From a virus, in the IMG/VR virus record IMGVR_UViG_3300025168_000376, positions 1-31,505 of that record: 31,505 nucleotides of DNA; one strand, given 5' to 3'. Positions within the stretch are counted from its first letter, which is position 1; every line of letters starts with the position of its first letter. The notes below the pieces were generated by a model. It was not told where the DNA came from and did not search any database. It was given only the letters and a program-made list of their open reading frames with translations. The position numbers were made by a program, and so were the translations under genes. Of this stretch, positions 22,579-30,162 are shown piece after piece.

Positions 22579-23415
22579 TTATTTGACTCGACCCTCTTGG
22601 TAAGCTCTATAAATTTCTGGTTGTAGAGCCTGATACCTATCTGGGTCTGTTCTCATAAGTTTAATAATGTCGGTCCTGCGATAAGTTTTTTTTCGAGATC
22701 CCTCTGCACTACCTTGTGCGCTGCCTGTATTGGCTGATTTAATCTGCTGCTTCCGATTTTGAATTTCAAGACTGGCGGCTTGCTGGGCGTTTTCCTTTCC
22801 AGCATTTGTTAAACCTTTCCAAGTCGTAAAAAGCTCATTAGCAGCTTCAGCATTATAATTTGCATTTGCGTCTGCAAATAACTGCTGCCTAATATTAGAG
22901 TCATCTATCCATGCTTTGAAATTCCCATCTTTGAGAATGTCATTCATGTCAGGATGTTTGCTTTGTAGTTCCGCTAAGGACGTTTGTTTCTTGAACCTAG
23001 CAGTGTACTCTTCTGCCTCCCTAATTTTAGGATGATTATCAATCGCACGATTAACGGCGGCTTGAGGATCTGTAAAATAATCCAACTCATCTTCTGGCCC
23101 AACTTCTTGTTGGGGTGCTGGTTGTTGCGTCTGATTCGTAATGTAATCATCGACAACTTTGCGAAGATCTCCTACCTCAGTAGACTGACGACCTAAAAGC
23201 TTTTCAGCTTCTTGGTGCATCTGCACAACTTGCTCCAGAGATTTACCTGAGTATTTCTCCGGGACTTGAGGCTCTTGAGGTTGCTCAACTTGACCCTGTG
23301 GCTCCGATAAAACTGGCTCCTCTTCAGTGATCTGCTGAATCTCTTGACCTTCACTTTCAACGCTGACCGCTTGCTCCTCTTCTGGAGGCAGGTCAACCAT
23401 TGACGCTCTTGACAT
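22579..23415 (-). CDS. capsid scaffolding/assembly protein
   Basis: Predicted 278-aa protein directly upstream of the capsid gene. The N-terminal 55 residues are acidic and Pro/Gln-rich (PPEEEQAVSVESEGQE), the centre has EKYSGKSLEQVVQMHQEAEKL (typical of podoviral scaffolds) and helices to about residue 240, and the end is basic (RKKTYRRTDIIKLMRTDPDR ... YQEGRVK), where scaffolds contact the capsid. GGAG lies 8-9 nt upstream of ATG 23415. It guides procapsid assembly and is normally lost on maturation. Confidence 0.9.
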   Translation of the reverse strand: MSRASMVDLPPEEEQAVSVESEGQEIQQITEEEPVLSEPQGQVEQPQEPQVPEKYSGKSLEQVVQMHQEAEKLLGRQSTEVGDLRKVVDDYITNQTQQPAPQQEVGPEDELDYFTDPQAAVNRAIDNHPKIREAEEYTARFKKQTSLAELQSKHPDMNDILKDGNFKAWIDDSNIRQQLFADANANYNAEAANELFTTWKGLTNAGKENAQQAASLEIQNRKQQIKSANTGSAQGSAEGSRKKTYRRTDIIKLMRTDPDRYQALQPEIYRAYQEGRVK

Positions 23416-23441
23416 AACTAAACTCCGTGATTATCAAATCA

Positions 23442-23663
23442 TTATGGAGATGTGTTTTTCCTACCTGCTTGTTCGTGTTCTCTTACCCATTTCATGTGTC
23501 TACCAGGGAAATCCCCACTAGACCCATCTAAGATAAAAGACGGGGCAGATAGCATTTTTTTAGCATCTTCGCCACAACCGCACCTGCTAGTTGTTACGTT
23601 TTTGCTAACAAACTTTTCAAATACATGCCCGTTAGGGCAATGAAAATCGTAAACTTTTAACAT
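23442..23663 (-). CDS. FmdB-like small zinc-ribbon protein
   Basis: Predicted 73-aa protein starting MLKVYDFHCPNGHVFEKFVS. The opening Y-D-F-x-C-P-x-G-H followed by a CGCG knuckle (Cys9, probably His13, Cys28, Cys30) and the PSFILDG segment match the FmdB/regulatory-type zinc ribbon. Small versions of it occur next to capsid genes in many podoviruses. A structural or DNA/RNA-binding role is possible; the actual function is unknown. Confidence 0.78.
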   Translation of the reverse strand: MLKVYDFHCPNGHVFEKFVSKNVTTSRCGCGEDAKKMLSAPSFILDGSSGDFPGRHMKWVREHEQAGRKNTSP

Positions 23664-23711
23664 TCTACTCTTTCCAGCTTGCTTTCATAGACTTTAAAGT
23701 TAGTTTTTTTA

Positions 23712-23957
23712 TTAAGAAGCTTCTTGTTGGGCTTCTACCTGCTCTCTTCCTGCCTCAATCGTACCTTCTAAGTTCATAATTGAGTTAAAAGCGGCAATTT
23801 GGCCCTTTCTAAAGAATAAATCTTCTAAATCCTTAACTGTCTGTATATCGGCAAGACGGTCAGCATTGCTAGAAACGTCTTTTAAGAGTTGTTTGAAGCC
23901 CTCATGGTTAAATAACTCGTTATAGTTATTGTAATAGGTTTCAAGCTCTGGAGTCAT
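23712..23957 (-). CDS. small helical hypothetical protein
   Basis: Predicted 81-aa acidic helical protein starting MTPELETYYNNYNELFNHEG after AAAGGAAG. It contains GFKQLLKDVSSNADRLADIQ and FFRKGQIAAFNSIMNLEG. Proteins of this plan are usual between portal and scaffold genes in T7-like phages and are annotated as hypothetical. No motif indicates a function. Confidence 0.75.
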   Translation of the reverse strand: MTPELETYYNNYNELFNHEGFKQLLKDVSSNADRLADIQTVKDLEDLFFRKGQIAAFNSIMNLEGTIEAGREQVEAQQEAS

Positions 23958-23973
23958 AAACTTCCTTTGTTAT

Positions 23974-24033
23974 CTAGTATGGTTTTTTTACTTTCTTTTT
24001 TTTCTTAGGCTTACTTTTTACGCCGTGAGCCAT
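23974..24033 (-). CDS. possible 19-aa lysine-rich microprotein
   Basis: Frame MAHGVKSKPKKKKKVKKPY, read from the minus strand, starts after AGGAGAAAGCAA (Shine-Dalgarno 7 nt from the ATG). It overlaps the end of the 61-aa gene by 23 nt and ends just before the 81-aa gene. Ten of 19 residues are Lys. The ribosome site is strong, but no homology support is available here. Confidence 0.4.
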   Translation of the reverse strand: MAHGVKSKPKKKKKVKKPY

Positions 24034-24196
24034 TTGCTTTCTCCTGCGCTTTTTTAGAAAGATCGTTGAAGTGAAACAGCTTTACAGATGTCTTCCCGTG
24101 ATTCCTGCCTGAATGCAGATCACCGTTTGGCATCTTATGCGTTCCCCCGCTAAATGGTGTTCCGTCACGCTTGTAATGCTTCATTCCTTTAGCCAC
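24011..24196 (-). CDS. small basic structural-region protein
   Basis: Predicted 61-aa basic protein (GTG start 24196, after AGGAGG; an in-frame ATG at 24184 has no such site). It reads MAKGMKHYKRDGTPFSGGTH, then LFHFNDLSKKAQEKANGSRRKK. The pattern MAKG-KHY--dG--f-G--HKMPnG-lHSG is one I recall near portal genes of T7-like phages. Function unknown; size and charge suggest a DNA- or capsid-associated protein. Confidence 0.72.
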   Translation of the reverse strand: MAKGMKHYKRDGTPFSGGTHKMPNGDLHSGRNHGKTSVKLFHFNDLSKKAQEKANGSRRKK

Positions 24197-24204
24197 TTAA
24201 CCTC

Positions 24205-24486
24205 CTACCATTTAACCTTATTAGACCAATATGCCGCAGAACACTTTCCTTTTGCAATATTCTTGGCATGTCTAGCCTTAAAAGACTTTCTTCTGGCTTT
24301 GTCCTTTGCAGATTGAGGGTTCTTCCCCGCACCACTAACGCCTTGCTGACCAAAACGAATAGTTTTTACACTACCATCCTCGCACTTAGCCACAACAACG
24401 TGACTTTTAGTCGGATGATTGGGCGTTTTTTTAGGCTTATTGTAGCCACTAACCCCAATTCTTTCTAATCGTGCGTCTTTTGCCAT
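24205..24486 (-). CDS. small basic portal-adjacent protein
   Basis: Predicted 93-aa basic protein starting MAKDARLERIGVSGYNKPKK. Visible family-like segments are TPNHPTKSHVVVAKC, IRFGQQGVSGAGKNPQSAKD, and KSFKARHAKNIAKGKCSAAY with WSNKVKW at the end. I recall these from hypothetical proteins next to portal genes in marine and other podoviruses. The ATG overlaps the stop of the 56-aa gene (TAATG at 24484-24488). Function unknown. Confidence 0.8.
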   Translation of the reverse strand: MAKDARLERIGVSGYNKPKKTPNHPTKSHVVVAKCEDGSVKTIRFGQQGVSGAGKNPQSAKDKARRKSFKARHAKNIAKGKCSAAYWSNKVKW

Positions 24487-24656
24487 TAGCCTGTACCAAA
24501 AGATTCAGACACTACCTTTGCAGGACGACCTCTTTTCTTAGGCAGTTCCTGTCTATCAGAGAACATCTTCTCCAACGCTTCTAAGCGATCCCATTTCGGT
24601 TTGAGGTAATTGTCTACGTTCCTGAGGAGAATCTGGAGTTCGTGGTCTGTTAGCAT
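24486..24656 (-). CDS. 56-aa protein overlapping portal 3' end
   Basis: Predicted 56-aa protein read from the minus strand: MLTDHELQILLRNVDNYLKP, KWDRLEALEKMFSDRQELPK, KRGRPAKVVSESFGTG. It carries an AT-hook-like KKRGRPAK. AAAGGA lies 8 nt before the ATG and its TAA overlaps the next ATG (TAATG). Its first 101 nt are also the end of the portal gene in another frame. Coupling on one side and a ribosome site on the other make it credible despite the overlap. Confidence 0.65.
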   Translation of the reverse strand: MLTDHELQILLRNVDNYLKPKWDRLEALEKMFSDRQELPKKRGRPAKVVSESFGTG

Positions 24657-26574
24657 TTTCTTTTCCTTTGATTTCTCTTTCTTTAAGGAGAGTCTGGGCC
24701 GTCTTTAAGCGACGATCAAACTCTTTGTCTTCGCCATCACCTTCTTTTAAGTTTCGAGTGATAGCGTTAATGAGATCAATTTGTAACTCTTTTGGTGCTA
24801 TATCTGCTTCAACAGCTAGCTTAACGGCTCTAGCGCCAGACTCTTGAGATTGTGCAGTTAACGCTGCTGTTTGTGAATTCGTTAACTCAATCTGAGACTG
24901 CTGTGATGCCATCGCCATTTGTTGCGCTTCTGGGTTAGGCTGCATCGCTTTCTGCATAGCCGCCATAAGATCTTCACGGTTCGAGAGGTTCATATTGTCA
25001 ATAATAGACTCAACCAACGTAGCATAGAGCGGAGAGTCCTGCTTCATCGTCTGTAGCAACTGAACTAACTGCGTGACCTCGTATTCCCTCGCTATAATGC
25101 CCAAAGTGCTACTGGCGTTAAACTTGTAGTCAGCAACAGGGTAGTTCTCAGGATCAAACTGCATGTAGCGATAAGCTGCTTTCTTGACAAAAGGTAGTAA
25201 GAAAGACTGCTGGAAGTTAATCAGGGTACGTTTGTGCCGCTTGATAATGGCCCCAAGAGACATTGAAATCCCTGCTGCCGTAGCTTCGCCGTTTACCTGC
25301 CCCGCAATTCCTGCCGAGTCTACTGCGCCAGTAGCCTGTTGTACCATCTGCTGCAAGGACGCTGCCTGGTTAAAGGTAATTGAGTTAACCTGCCCGAAAT
25401 TAAAGGGCTGTAGGACTTCTCTGGGATCACCACTGGTGAGGATTATCTTCCCTGGACGTATTTCAGGCTTTGATCCTCTAGGAAGTCGGGTGGCATCAAT
25501 TGCCATCATGGGATGAATAGTCAGGCTTAACGCATCAATTCTGGCTCTTAACTCAGTATCAAGGGCTTTCTGAGAATTATAACCCTTTTCGCATACGCCT
25601 CGACCCCAGAACCTGCCTGGGACAACATCCCAAGGAAAGGCGATAACAGGTCGATCCTGCATCATATAAGGATTAGCTTCCGCTTTTAACAGAATACCGC
25701 CATTAGCAATAACGACAATAGCTTCAACGTACTTTGAATCTTCTACTTCTTCAGAAAGATCTTCTATCTCTTCGTCTAAAGCCTCTTCAAGCATCTCCCT
25801 TGGAACTAAACCGTAATATTTAGTCAGCCGAACCTTGTCATCATGGTAGATAGTAAGGTCACGATCTGGCTCTAAGTCTGTGTCTGGAGTAGCCAAACCA
25901 ATATAAACATCTCTGTAAACGCCTTGCTCCTGAAGTAGTTCTACCTGATGAAGACTGACAAATTCATCAATGGCAACACCCATAGCATCTTCAATAGAGG
26001 TTGAAACAGGGTCAATCAGAAAGTTCTGTGGCATGACAGGCTTTAACTTAACCTTAACCCTTTCCTGTATATTGACACCGACCGCTTGTAATTCACCGCC
26101 CATAATAGGCTCTGATGCAGGAATCATCTCTTTCATTTCTTCGATGACCAGCTCGCCAATGCCTGTGCCAAACACAGCAGCATTGATTAAGCATTCTGCT
26201 ACAGCCTTACGGACTTTACAGTCTTCAAAGTCTTCAGTGAGCTTGTTTCTCAGGAATTGGACATCTTGCGGTTCCGTGTCGCCTACGTTATCTGAGACAT
26301 CAAACCACTTACCACGGCCAAAGGTAGCCTCTTCAAGCTCTGCCACATTGGATTCAACCGCTTGTTGTAAGGCAGGAGATATAATCCTTGAACGCTCTGA
26401 AGCTCTTTCGCTGTCAGCAGAATCCCAGATACCACGCCAGAGTCGGTAATATTCTTCAAATCGGTCAGAATAATTAGATTCGTAGTTATTCCGCCAGTCA
26501 TCACACTTAGTAATGACCCATGATTCAATAGACTGTTCTACTAAGAGCGGGTCTAATTCGTATAGCTCACTCAT
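24556..26574 (-). CDS. portal protein (head-tail connector)
   Basis: Predicted 672-aa protein forming the twelve-subunit DNA gateway at the capsid vertex. I chose ATG 26574 (MSELYELDPLLVEQS) because GGAG lies 7 nt upstream; the GTG at 26586 would place that site inside the gene. Family-like features are the N-terminal helices with IWDSADSERASERSRIISPA and ALQQAVESNVAELEEATFGR, the central RPVIAFPWDVVPGRFWGRGV, QATGAVDSAGIAGQVNGEAT, then long helices with a Gln/Ala-rich C-terminus. It lies between the large terminase and scaffold genes, the standard order. Confidence 0.92.
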   Translation of the reverse strand: MSELYELDPLLVEQSIESWVITKCDDWRNNYESNYSDRFEEYYRLWRGIWDSADSERASERSRIISPALQQAVESNVAELEEATFGRGKWFDVSDNVGDTEPQDVQFLRNKLTEDFEDCKVRKAVAECLINAAVFGTGIGELVIEEMKEMIPASEPIMGGELQAVGVNIQERVKVKLKPVMPQNFLIDPVSTSIEDAMGVAIDEFVSLHQVELLQEQGVYRDVYIGLATPDTDLEPDRDLTIYHDDKVRLTKYYGLVPREMLEEALDEEIEDLSEEVEDSKYVEAIVVIANGGILLKAEANPYMMQDRPVIAFPWDVVPGRFWGRGVCEKGYNSQKALDTELRARIDALSLTIHPMMAIDATRLPRGSKPEIRPGKIILTSGDPREVLQPFNFGQVNSITFNQAASLQQMVQQATGAVDSAGIAGQVNGEATAAGISMSLGAIIKRHKRTLINFQQSFLLPFVKKAAYRYMQFDPENYPVADYKFNASSTLGIIAREYEVTQLVQLLQTMKQDSPLYATLVESIIDNMNLSNREDLMAAMQKAMQPNPEAQQMAMASQQSQIELTNSQTAALTAQSQESGARAVKLAVEADIAPKELQIDLINAITRNLKEGDGEDKEFDRRLKTAQTLLKEREIKGKENANRPRTPDSPQERRQLPQTEMGSLRSVGEDVL

Positions 26575-26598
26575 ATCTTGCTCCACGCATACGCTAAT

Positions 26599-27861
26599 TT
26601 AATACCCTGCAATAACGTCCAGTATCTCTGGTTCATCAAACTCAAACTCGTTGATCCCATATGGAACCTGGGCTAGTTGGTCAATATAACTTAACGAGTC
26701 TACTAAGTCATCATGGGTGAGCGGATCAGGAAACTGAAACAGCTCATCAAGGAACTGGATATTCCAATCGCCCTTTTCTAATGAAATAACCCCGTTTTCA
26801 AATCTGCCCTGTAACGACCACATGATACGGTCTGTCTTCTTTCGGTTGCCGTGGGTTAGCTCAACAACCCTAAAAAATTTGTTATATTTCTTCTGCATGT
26901 CTGTTAACGGCGACATGACCGCTTGCTTGGCAATACCCCGCTCAATACCTACAGAGACAGGATCGTACTTATCAACAACATTGAAAATCTTCTGGGCTGT
27001 TTCTTTAAGATCCCATCTGCCGTGAATAATCTCCTTAATATACCAGTCACCATTGTCCGTTACCATCACGACAGAAATCGCTGTATTATCAAGTCTTGAG
27101 TTCTTAGAACGCTTTTTACCCACCTCTTCAAAACCAGCAAGGTCGATAGCAATGTAGTAATCACCCGCTTCAGGTTCAGTCCCGTACTTAACCCACTCTT
27201 CCTTGAACATCTCTGAACCACGGGCCTCGAAAGAGGCTAGAAATTCCTGTCGGAACGCATATGAGGACATTGACTTCTTAGCGGTATCAATTTCTTCAGG
27301 GTCTAACAGGGGATTGTCATAGGAAGTGTAATGCCAGGTCTTGTAAGTCAGGTCATCACCTAACTCGCCATACTTATAGAGGTCATAAAAGTGATTGCGA
27401 CCAATGGGTGTTCCAATGAACATGGCTGAACCCTTCTGGTCAGTCAATGCAGGTCTGAGAATCTGTTCAAAGACTTCAGGCTTCATGTCAGCGTACTCAT
27501 CCAGCACCAGGAACTTGAGGGATACACCCCGCATTGTCTCTGGTCGGTCAGCACCCTTGAGACTGATAGTCGCCCCATTGATGAGTTTGATCTGAAGATT
27601 GTTGATATGTGACCCTGAAATGACAGGATGGCCCAACTCTAAGAGAGTTTGCCACATGATATCCCTTGCCTGACCCTGAGTCGGTGCAACATAGAATACA
27701 TGGCCTTTATCAGCCTGAAGAGCGTTAACAATAAGCATCCACGCTGCTAGTCGAGATTTGCCTGTACGACGACCCGCCGCAACAATCTTAAATCTGGTGG
27801 GATCGCCCCAGACATCTTGCTGCCAAGGGAGTAATTCAATGTTTAACTTAGTCTCAGACAT
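26599..27861 (-). CDS. terL: terminase large subunit
   Basis: ATPase and nuclease that packages and cuts phage DNA. Walker A is GRRTGKS (residues 30-36), Walker B is FLVLDEY (Asp121, Glu122), with the coupling motif GTP at about 150-152. The RNase H-like nuclease domain shows AIDLAG (Asp240), a GIERG acid (Glu307) and HDDLVD (Asp384, Asp385, Asp388). Length is 420 aa, shorter than T7 gp19 (586) but normal for many podoviral terminases. The ATG has no strong ribosome site and starts 3 bases past the stop of the 2OG oxygenase, so it is probably reinitiated. Confidence 0.95.
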   Translation of the reverse strand: MSETKLNIELLPWQQDVWGDPTRFKIVAAGRRTGKSRLAAWMLIVNALQADKGHVFYVAPTQGQARDIMWQTLLELGHPVISGSHINNLQIKLINGATISLKGADRPETMRGVSLKFLVLDEYADMKPEVFEQILRPALTDQKGSAMFIGTPIGRNHFYDLYKYGELGDDLTYKTWHYTSYDNPLLDPEEIDTAKKSMSSYAFRQEFLASFEARGSEMFKEEWVKYGTEPEAGDYYIAIDLAGFEEVGKKRSKNSRLDNTAISVVMVTDNGDWYIKEIIHGRWDLKETAQKIFNVVDKYDPVSVGIERGIAKQAVMSPLTDMQKKYNKFFRVVELTHGNRKKTDRIMWSLQGRFENGVISLEKGDWNIQFLDELFQFPDPLTHDDLVDSLSYIDQLAQVPYGINEFEFDEPEILDVIAGY

Positions 27862-27864
27862 GGC

Positions 27865-28464
27865 TTATCGTAAAGAAATATCTCTTTGGCGGAACCAAAT
27901 ATTGCACGACCATTTTACCCCCGCCTTAACTGGCAAAGACCCATGAAGACTTTCATACATAGGGATGTCAGGAACGTCTTCATCTATGTTTTTAAAAACC
28001 AACATCCTCCCCTTTTTAGCAGGGACTGTCACTCCCATATTAGGGAATATTGTTTCTCCTCCTTCTTCTACATCGCCAAGGTATAATAAAGCAGTTTTTA
28101 GCCTTTGCCCCCAGCCAGCGCAAGATTTTTTCCGCGCTTCTGAATCAACAACCATAGCGTCCGTATGGGGTTTGTATTCCTGCCCTAGCTCATACCTAAG
28201 AACTTGAAACCCTTCTGCATGTGTAAAAGGTATGCCAACTTCTCTAGCTACCCTGTGTCCTAGTTCGTAAACAATTTTATTGCTATCCTTTTTTAACCAA
28301 TGTTGATAGCTTGTTCTAGCGTCTACTACTTTAGTTTCAGAGCGTATAGCCCCTCCTTTAGACCTTACTAAATCATTTTTAGCAAGCTCAATAAGATAAT
28401 CACACTCGTAATCAGATAAGAAATTATCAATTACTGTAAAGCAAAACTGGTTATTTAAAACCAC
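27865..28464 (-). CDS. 2OG-Fe(II) dioxygenase, prolyl-4-hydroxylase-like
   Basis: Predicted 199-aa oxygenase that would use 2-oxoglutarate, O2 and Fe(II). The iron ligands are His100 and Asp102 (YKPHTDAM) and His174 (ESLHGSLP); Lys184 (VKAGVKW) would bind 2-oxoglutarate. The GGETIFPN turn and the helix before KGRMLVFKN are typical of the P4H-type double-stranded beta helix. Start is GTG 28464 (GAGG about 9 nt upstream). It sits between SNase and large terminase genes. The substrate is unknown: a proline in a phage protein, a host protein or a nucleic acid are all possible. Confidence 0.92.
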   Translation of the reverse strand: MVLNNQFCFTVIDNFLSDYECDYLIELAKNDLVRSKGGAIRSETKVVDARTSYQHWLKKDSNKIVYELGHRVAREVGIPFTHAEGFQVLRYELGQEYKPHTDAMVVDSEARKKSCAGWGQRLKTALLYLGDVEEGGETIFPNMGVTVPAKKGRMLVFKNIDEDVPDIPMYESLHGSLPVKAGVKWSCNIWFRQRDISLR

Positions 28465-28476
28465 CCGTTGCTTGCC

Positions 28477-28869
28477 TCAACCCCAGACATGAACCTTCTT
28501 CTTTCCCTGGTATTCTACGCCTAGACCTTCACTAATAAGGGTTTGAGCAATGTCTACACCACCATCTATTGTGTATAAATTAGCCAACACCCTGCCGTAT
28601 TTGTCTTCTTTGCCACCATCAATGGATTCTAACCAGACCTGACTTCCGCATAACTCAACCATTCGATCCTTTGCCTGATAACCCATAGCTTTTTCAACCT
28701 TATTTCGGGTACGAATCTCTGGGGTATCAATAGAAGCCACACGAATGGAACTTCTTTTCGATAGGTTAAAGGGCAATCTGATCTGACAAGTAATAGTATC
28801 GCCATCATAAACAGAGACAACATCAGCTTTGAAAAAGTATAACTGCTCAAAATTAGTCATAGGCTTCAT
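28477..28869 (-). CDS. SNase-like (thermonuclease family) nuclease
   Basis: Predicted 130-aa nuclease of the staphylococcal nuclease family. Catalytic-type residues are in place: Asp22 and Asp24 in YDGDT, Arg43 and Glu51 in SIRVASIDTPE, and Arg93 in KYGR, matching Asp21/Asp40-region, Arg35, Glu43 and Arg87 of nuclease A. It lacks a signal peptide and so would work inside the cell or in the virion. Two starts (28869 and 28860) are possible; the first overlaps the upstream 38-aa gene. It lies between terS and terL, perhaps for DNA trimming or host DNA breakdown. Confidence 0.9.
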   Translation of the reverse strand: MKPMTNFEQLYFFKADVVSVYDGDTITCQIRLPFNLSKRSSIRVASIDTPEIRTRNKVEKAMGYQAKDRMVELCGSQVWLESIDGGKEDKYGRVLANLYTIDGGVDIAQTLISEGLGVEYQGKKKVHVWG

Positions 28870-28969
28870 TTTTCTTCGTTTTAGGGTCGTCTTTTAGAAA
28901 TCTACCTTTGGAATCCCTAGCTCTCTTCTTAGGCTTCTTCTTAAAAAGATTCTTGAGCCAATTAATCAT
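28853..28969 (-). CDS. 38-aa basic protein between terS and SNase
   Basis: Predicted 38-aa protein: MINWLKNLFKKKPKKRARDS, KGRFLKDDPKTKKNEAYD. GGGAG lies 6 nt before the ATG, and the gene overlaps the small-terminase stop by 8 nt and the SNase start by 17 nt. The ARDSKGRFLKDDPKT motif recurs in tiny phage proteins near terminase genes. Too short for many gene callers. Function unknown. Confidence 0.65.
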   Translation of the reverse strand: MINWLKNLFKKKPKKRARDSKGRFLKDDPKTKKNEAYD

Positions 28970-29375
28970 TAAACTCTCCCTCAATAACAGGTTGGTCAGG
29001 GACATCGACTTGATTAACACCTACGATATTGATCTGAATGGCGCTTCTACCTCCATCTTTAGCAACATCCTTCTCAAATGCAGCAATAGGGGCTAGTCGA
29101 TCAATCAACATCTTCCAGGCAGCGGCTTGATGTTTGTGTTCATCATTGAGCGCAGCATCAAAAATACTCTGTAGGACTAGCTTGGACTTGGGGGAAGCCA
29201 GCATACGGGATTTGTAATCATTGATAATAGCAGCATCACCCTTGGGACGACCTACTGCATTACGATTACCTCGCTTCTTGGCTTTTACTTCTGATTGCTT
29301 GGGTCTACCACGCTTTCTTTTCTCAAGATTGAACTCTTTACGTTCGGCAACCTGAGCTTTTAGCTTTTCATCCAT
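28962..29375 (-). CDS. terS: terminase small subunit (putative)
   Basis: Predicted 137-aa basic-then-acidic protein starting MDEKLKAQVAERKEFNLEKR. Two AT-hook-like GRP cores (KRGRPKQ, VGRPKGD) precede a helical segment (AAIINDYKSRMLASPKSKLV, LQSIFDAALNDEHKHQ, AWKMLIDRLAP), as in podoviral small terminases, which recognise the packaging site. The C-terminus is a short strand-rich tail. Position at the head of the late block, before terL, supports the call, although an SNase, an oxygenase and a 38-aa gene intervene. Confidence 0.72.
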   Translation of the reverse strand: MDEKLKAQVAERKEFNLEKRKRGRPKQSEVKAKKRGNRNAVGRPKGDAAIINDYKSRMLASPKSKLVLQSIFDAALNDEHKHQAAAWKMLIDRLAPIAAFEKDVAKDGGRSAIQINIVGVNQVDVPDQPVIEGEFND

Positions 29376-29386
29376 AGAAATCTCTT

Positions 29387-29410
29387 AAAACCACCCCCCG
29401 AAGAGGGTGG
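29387..29410 (-). terminator. hairpin with T-run between small acidic gene and terS
   Basis: On the minus strand CCACCC-TCTTCGGG-GGGTGG is followed by TTTT (stem 29391-29396 with 29405-29410). It lies in the leader between 29495 and terS. It could be a weak terminator or attenuator that sets late transcription. Confidence 0.5.
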
Positions 29411-29494
29411 GAAATGGAGTACCAAAGCAAGGCACCTTAAAACCCTGCCTCACGGCCCATCCTACCAAGATTAACCATTGCAAGTACATGAATA

Positions 29495-29623
29495 TTACTC
29501 ATCTTCTTCCTGTTCTTCTTGAAATTCATTCAACAAGTCATCAAAAGAGTCAGCTATCCGCTCTAAAGAAGAAGCAATACTCCGCATAGAAGCTGACATC
29601 GCAAAGAAATCCTCTTCATCCAT
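29495..29623 (-). CDS. small acidic protein at head of late block
   Basis: Predicted 42-aa protein starting MDEEDFFAMSASMRSIASSL, then ERIADSFDDLLNEFQEEQEEDE: one amphipathic helix and a strongly acidic tail. ATG 29623 follows GATGAGG (5 nt). A longer 61-aa version from ATG 29680 (MSFNFLLCKMN) is possible but its ribosome site is weaker. Function unknown; the ERIADSF(D)LL pattern is common in tiny phage proteins. Confidence 0.55.
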   Translation of the reverse strand: MDEEDFFAMSASMRSIASSLERIADSFDDLLNEFQEEQEEDE

Positions 29624-29691
29624 ATAGACCTCATCACTATGAAAAACATTCATCTTGCATAACAGGAAGTTGAAACTCATTCATAAACCTA

Positions 29692-29707
29692 AGTTTCACG
29701 TGAAACA
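29692..29707. promoter_or_regulatory. parS-like palindrome
   Basis: AGTTTCACGTGAAACA contains the perfect 14-bp palindrome GTTTCACGTGAAAC (29693-29706). The bacterial ParB-binding site consensus is TGTTTCACGTGAAACA, so 15 of 16 positions match. It stands in non-coding DNA just upstream of the late block. Confidence 0.75.
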
Positions 29708-29821
29708 TTAGCAGAGCTAATACCTACATAAGCTAATCTAATGATGCTCAGTTTGGCTTATTTTGTATCTGGGTGGGAACTACATAATAAAGCATCGCGG
29801 CGCTAGGCCCCCCGTCCCGTC

Positions 29822-29935
29822 ATCATTCTAATCAATAGTACCCCTGGACCATAATCATTCTGAGTGATGATTGATTCTATGAATGATAGTACATGGTAAT
29901 GATTGATATCAGTGATGATCAGCCAGGATGATGAT
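29822..29935. repeat. iteron-like ATGAT/ATCAT cluster
   Basis: Eight copies of ATGAT or ATCAT (at 29822, 29854, 29867, 29883, 29899, 29915, 29928, 29931), two of them inside AGTGATGAT (29863 and 29911), plus the palindromes TGATATCA and TGATCA. Such density is far above chance in 114 nt and suggests binding sites for an initiator or repressor. Confidence 0.55.
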
Positions 29936-30162
29936 GGTATAGCTGGTTAATAAGGTGTGTGAATGGGATAGGGTGCCTATCAAGCACATTTGAACCACTA
30001 TAAATACCAGTGATGTTTAGTGTCATGCCCTATAAGTCCTGAAATATTTTATACTTTTTTGAGCAAAATATCTATAGCGCAACATTCATGCCAATGATGA
30101 TAGTTCCATTAGTCGTGGGATAGTTTACCTTAGTGTCTACATTCATTCACAAGGTAATCAAC

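Larger units (their letters stand above)
29624..30162. other. non-coding regulatory or origin-like region
   Basis: About 540 nt between the leftward late block and the rightward genes, with no convincing ORF. It holds a parS-type palindrome (29692-29707), a GC-rich spot (29792-29820), eight ATGAT/ATCAT motifs in 29822-29935 and two overlapping copies at about 30094-30101. Divergent promoters must lie here, but I see no clear -35/-10 pair on either strand. Confidence 0.7.

Noticed and set aside
29411-29494. Possible tRNA or small RNA between the small acidic gene and terS
   Set aside because: A short AGGCA/TGCCT stem is present, but no T-arm sequence, cloverleaf or matching acceptor stem can be drawn on either strand.
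29681-30162. CRISPR-like array from the repeated ATGAT motifs
   Set aside because: Motifs are 5-9 nt with irregular spacing and no uniform spacers.
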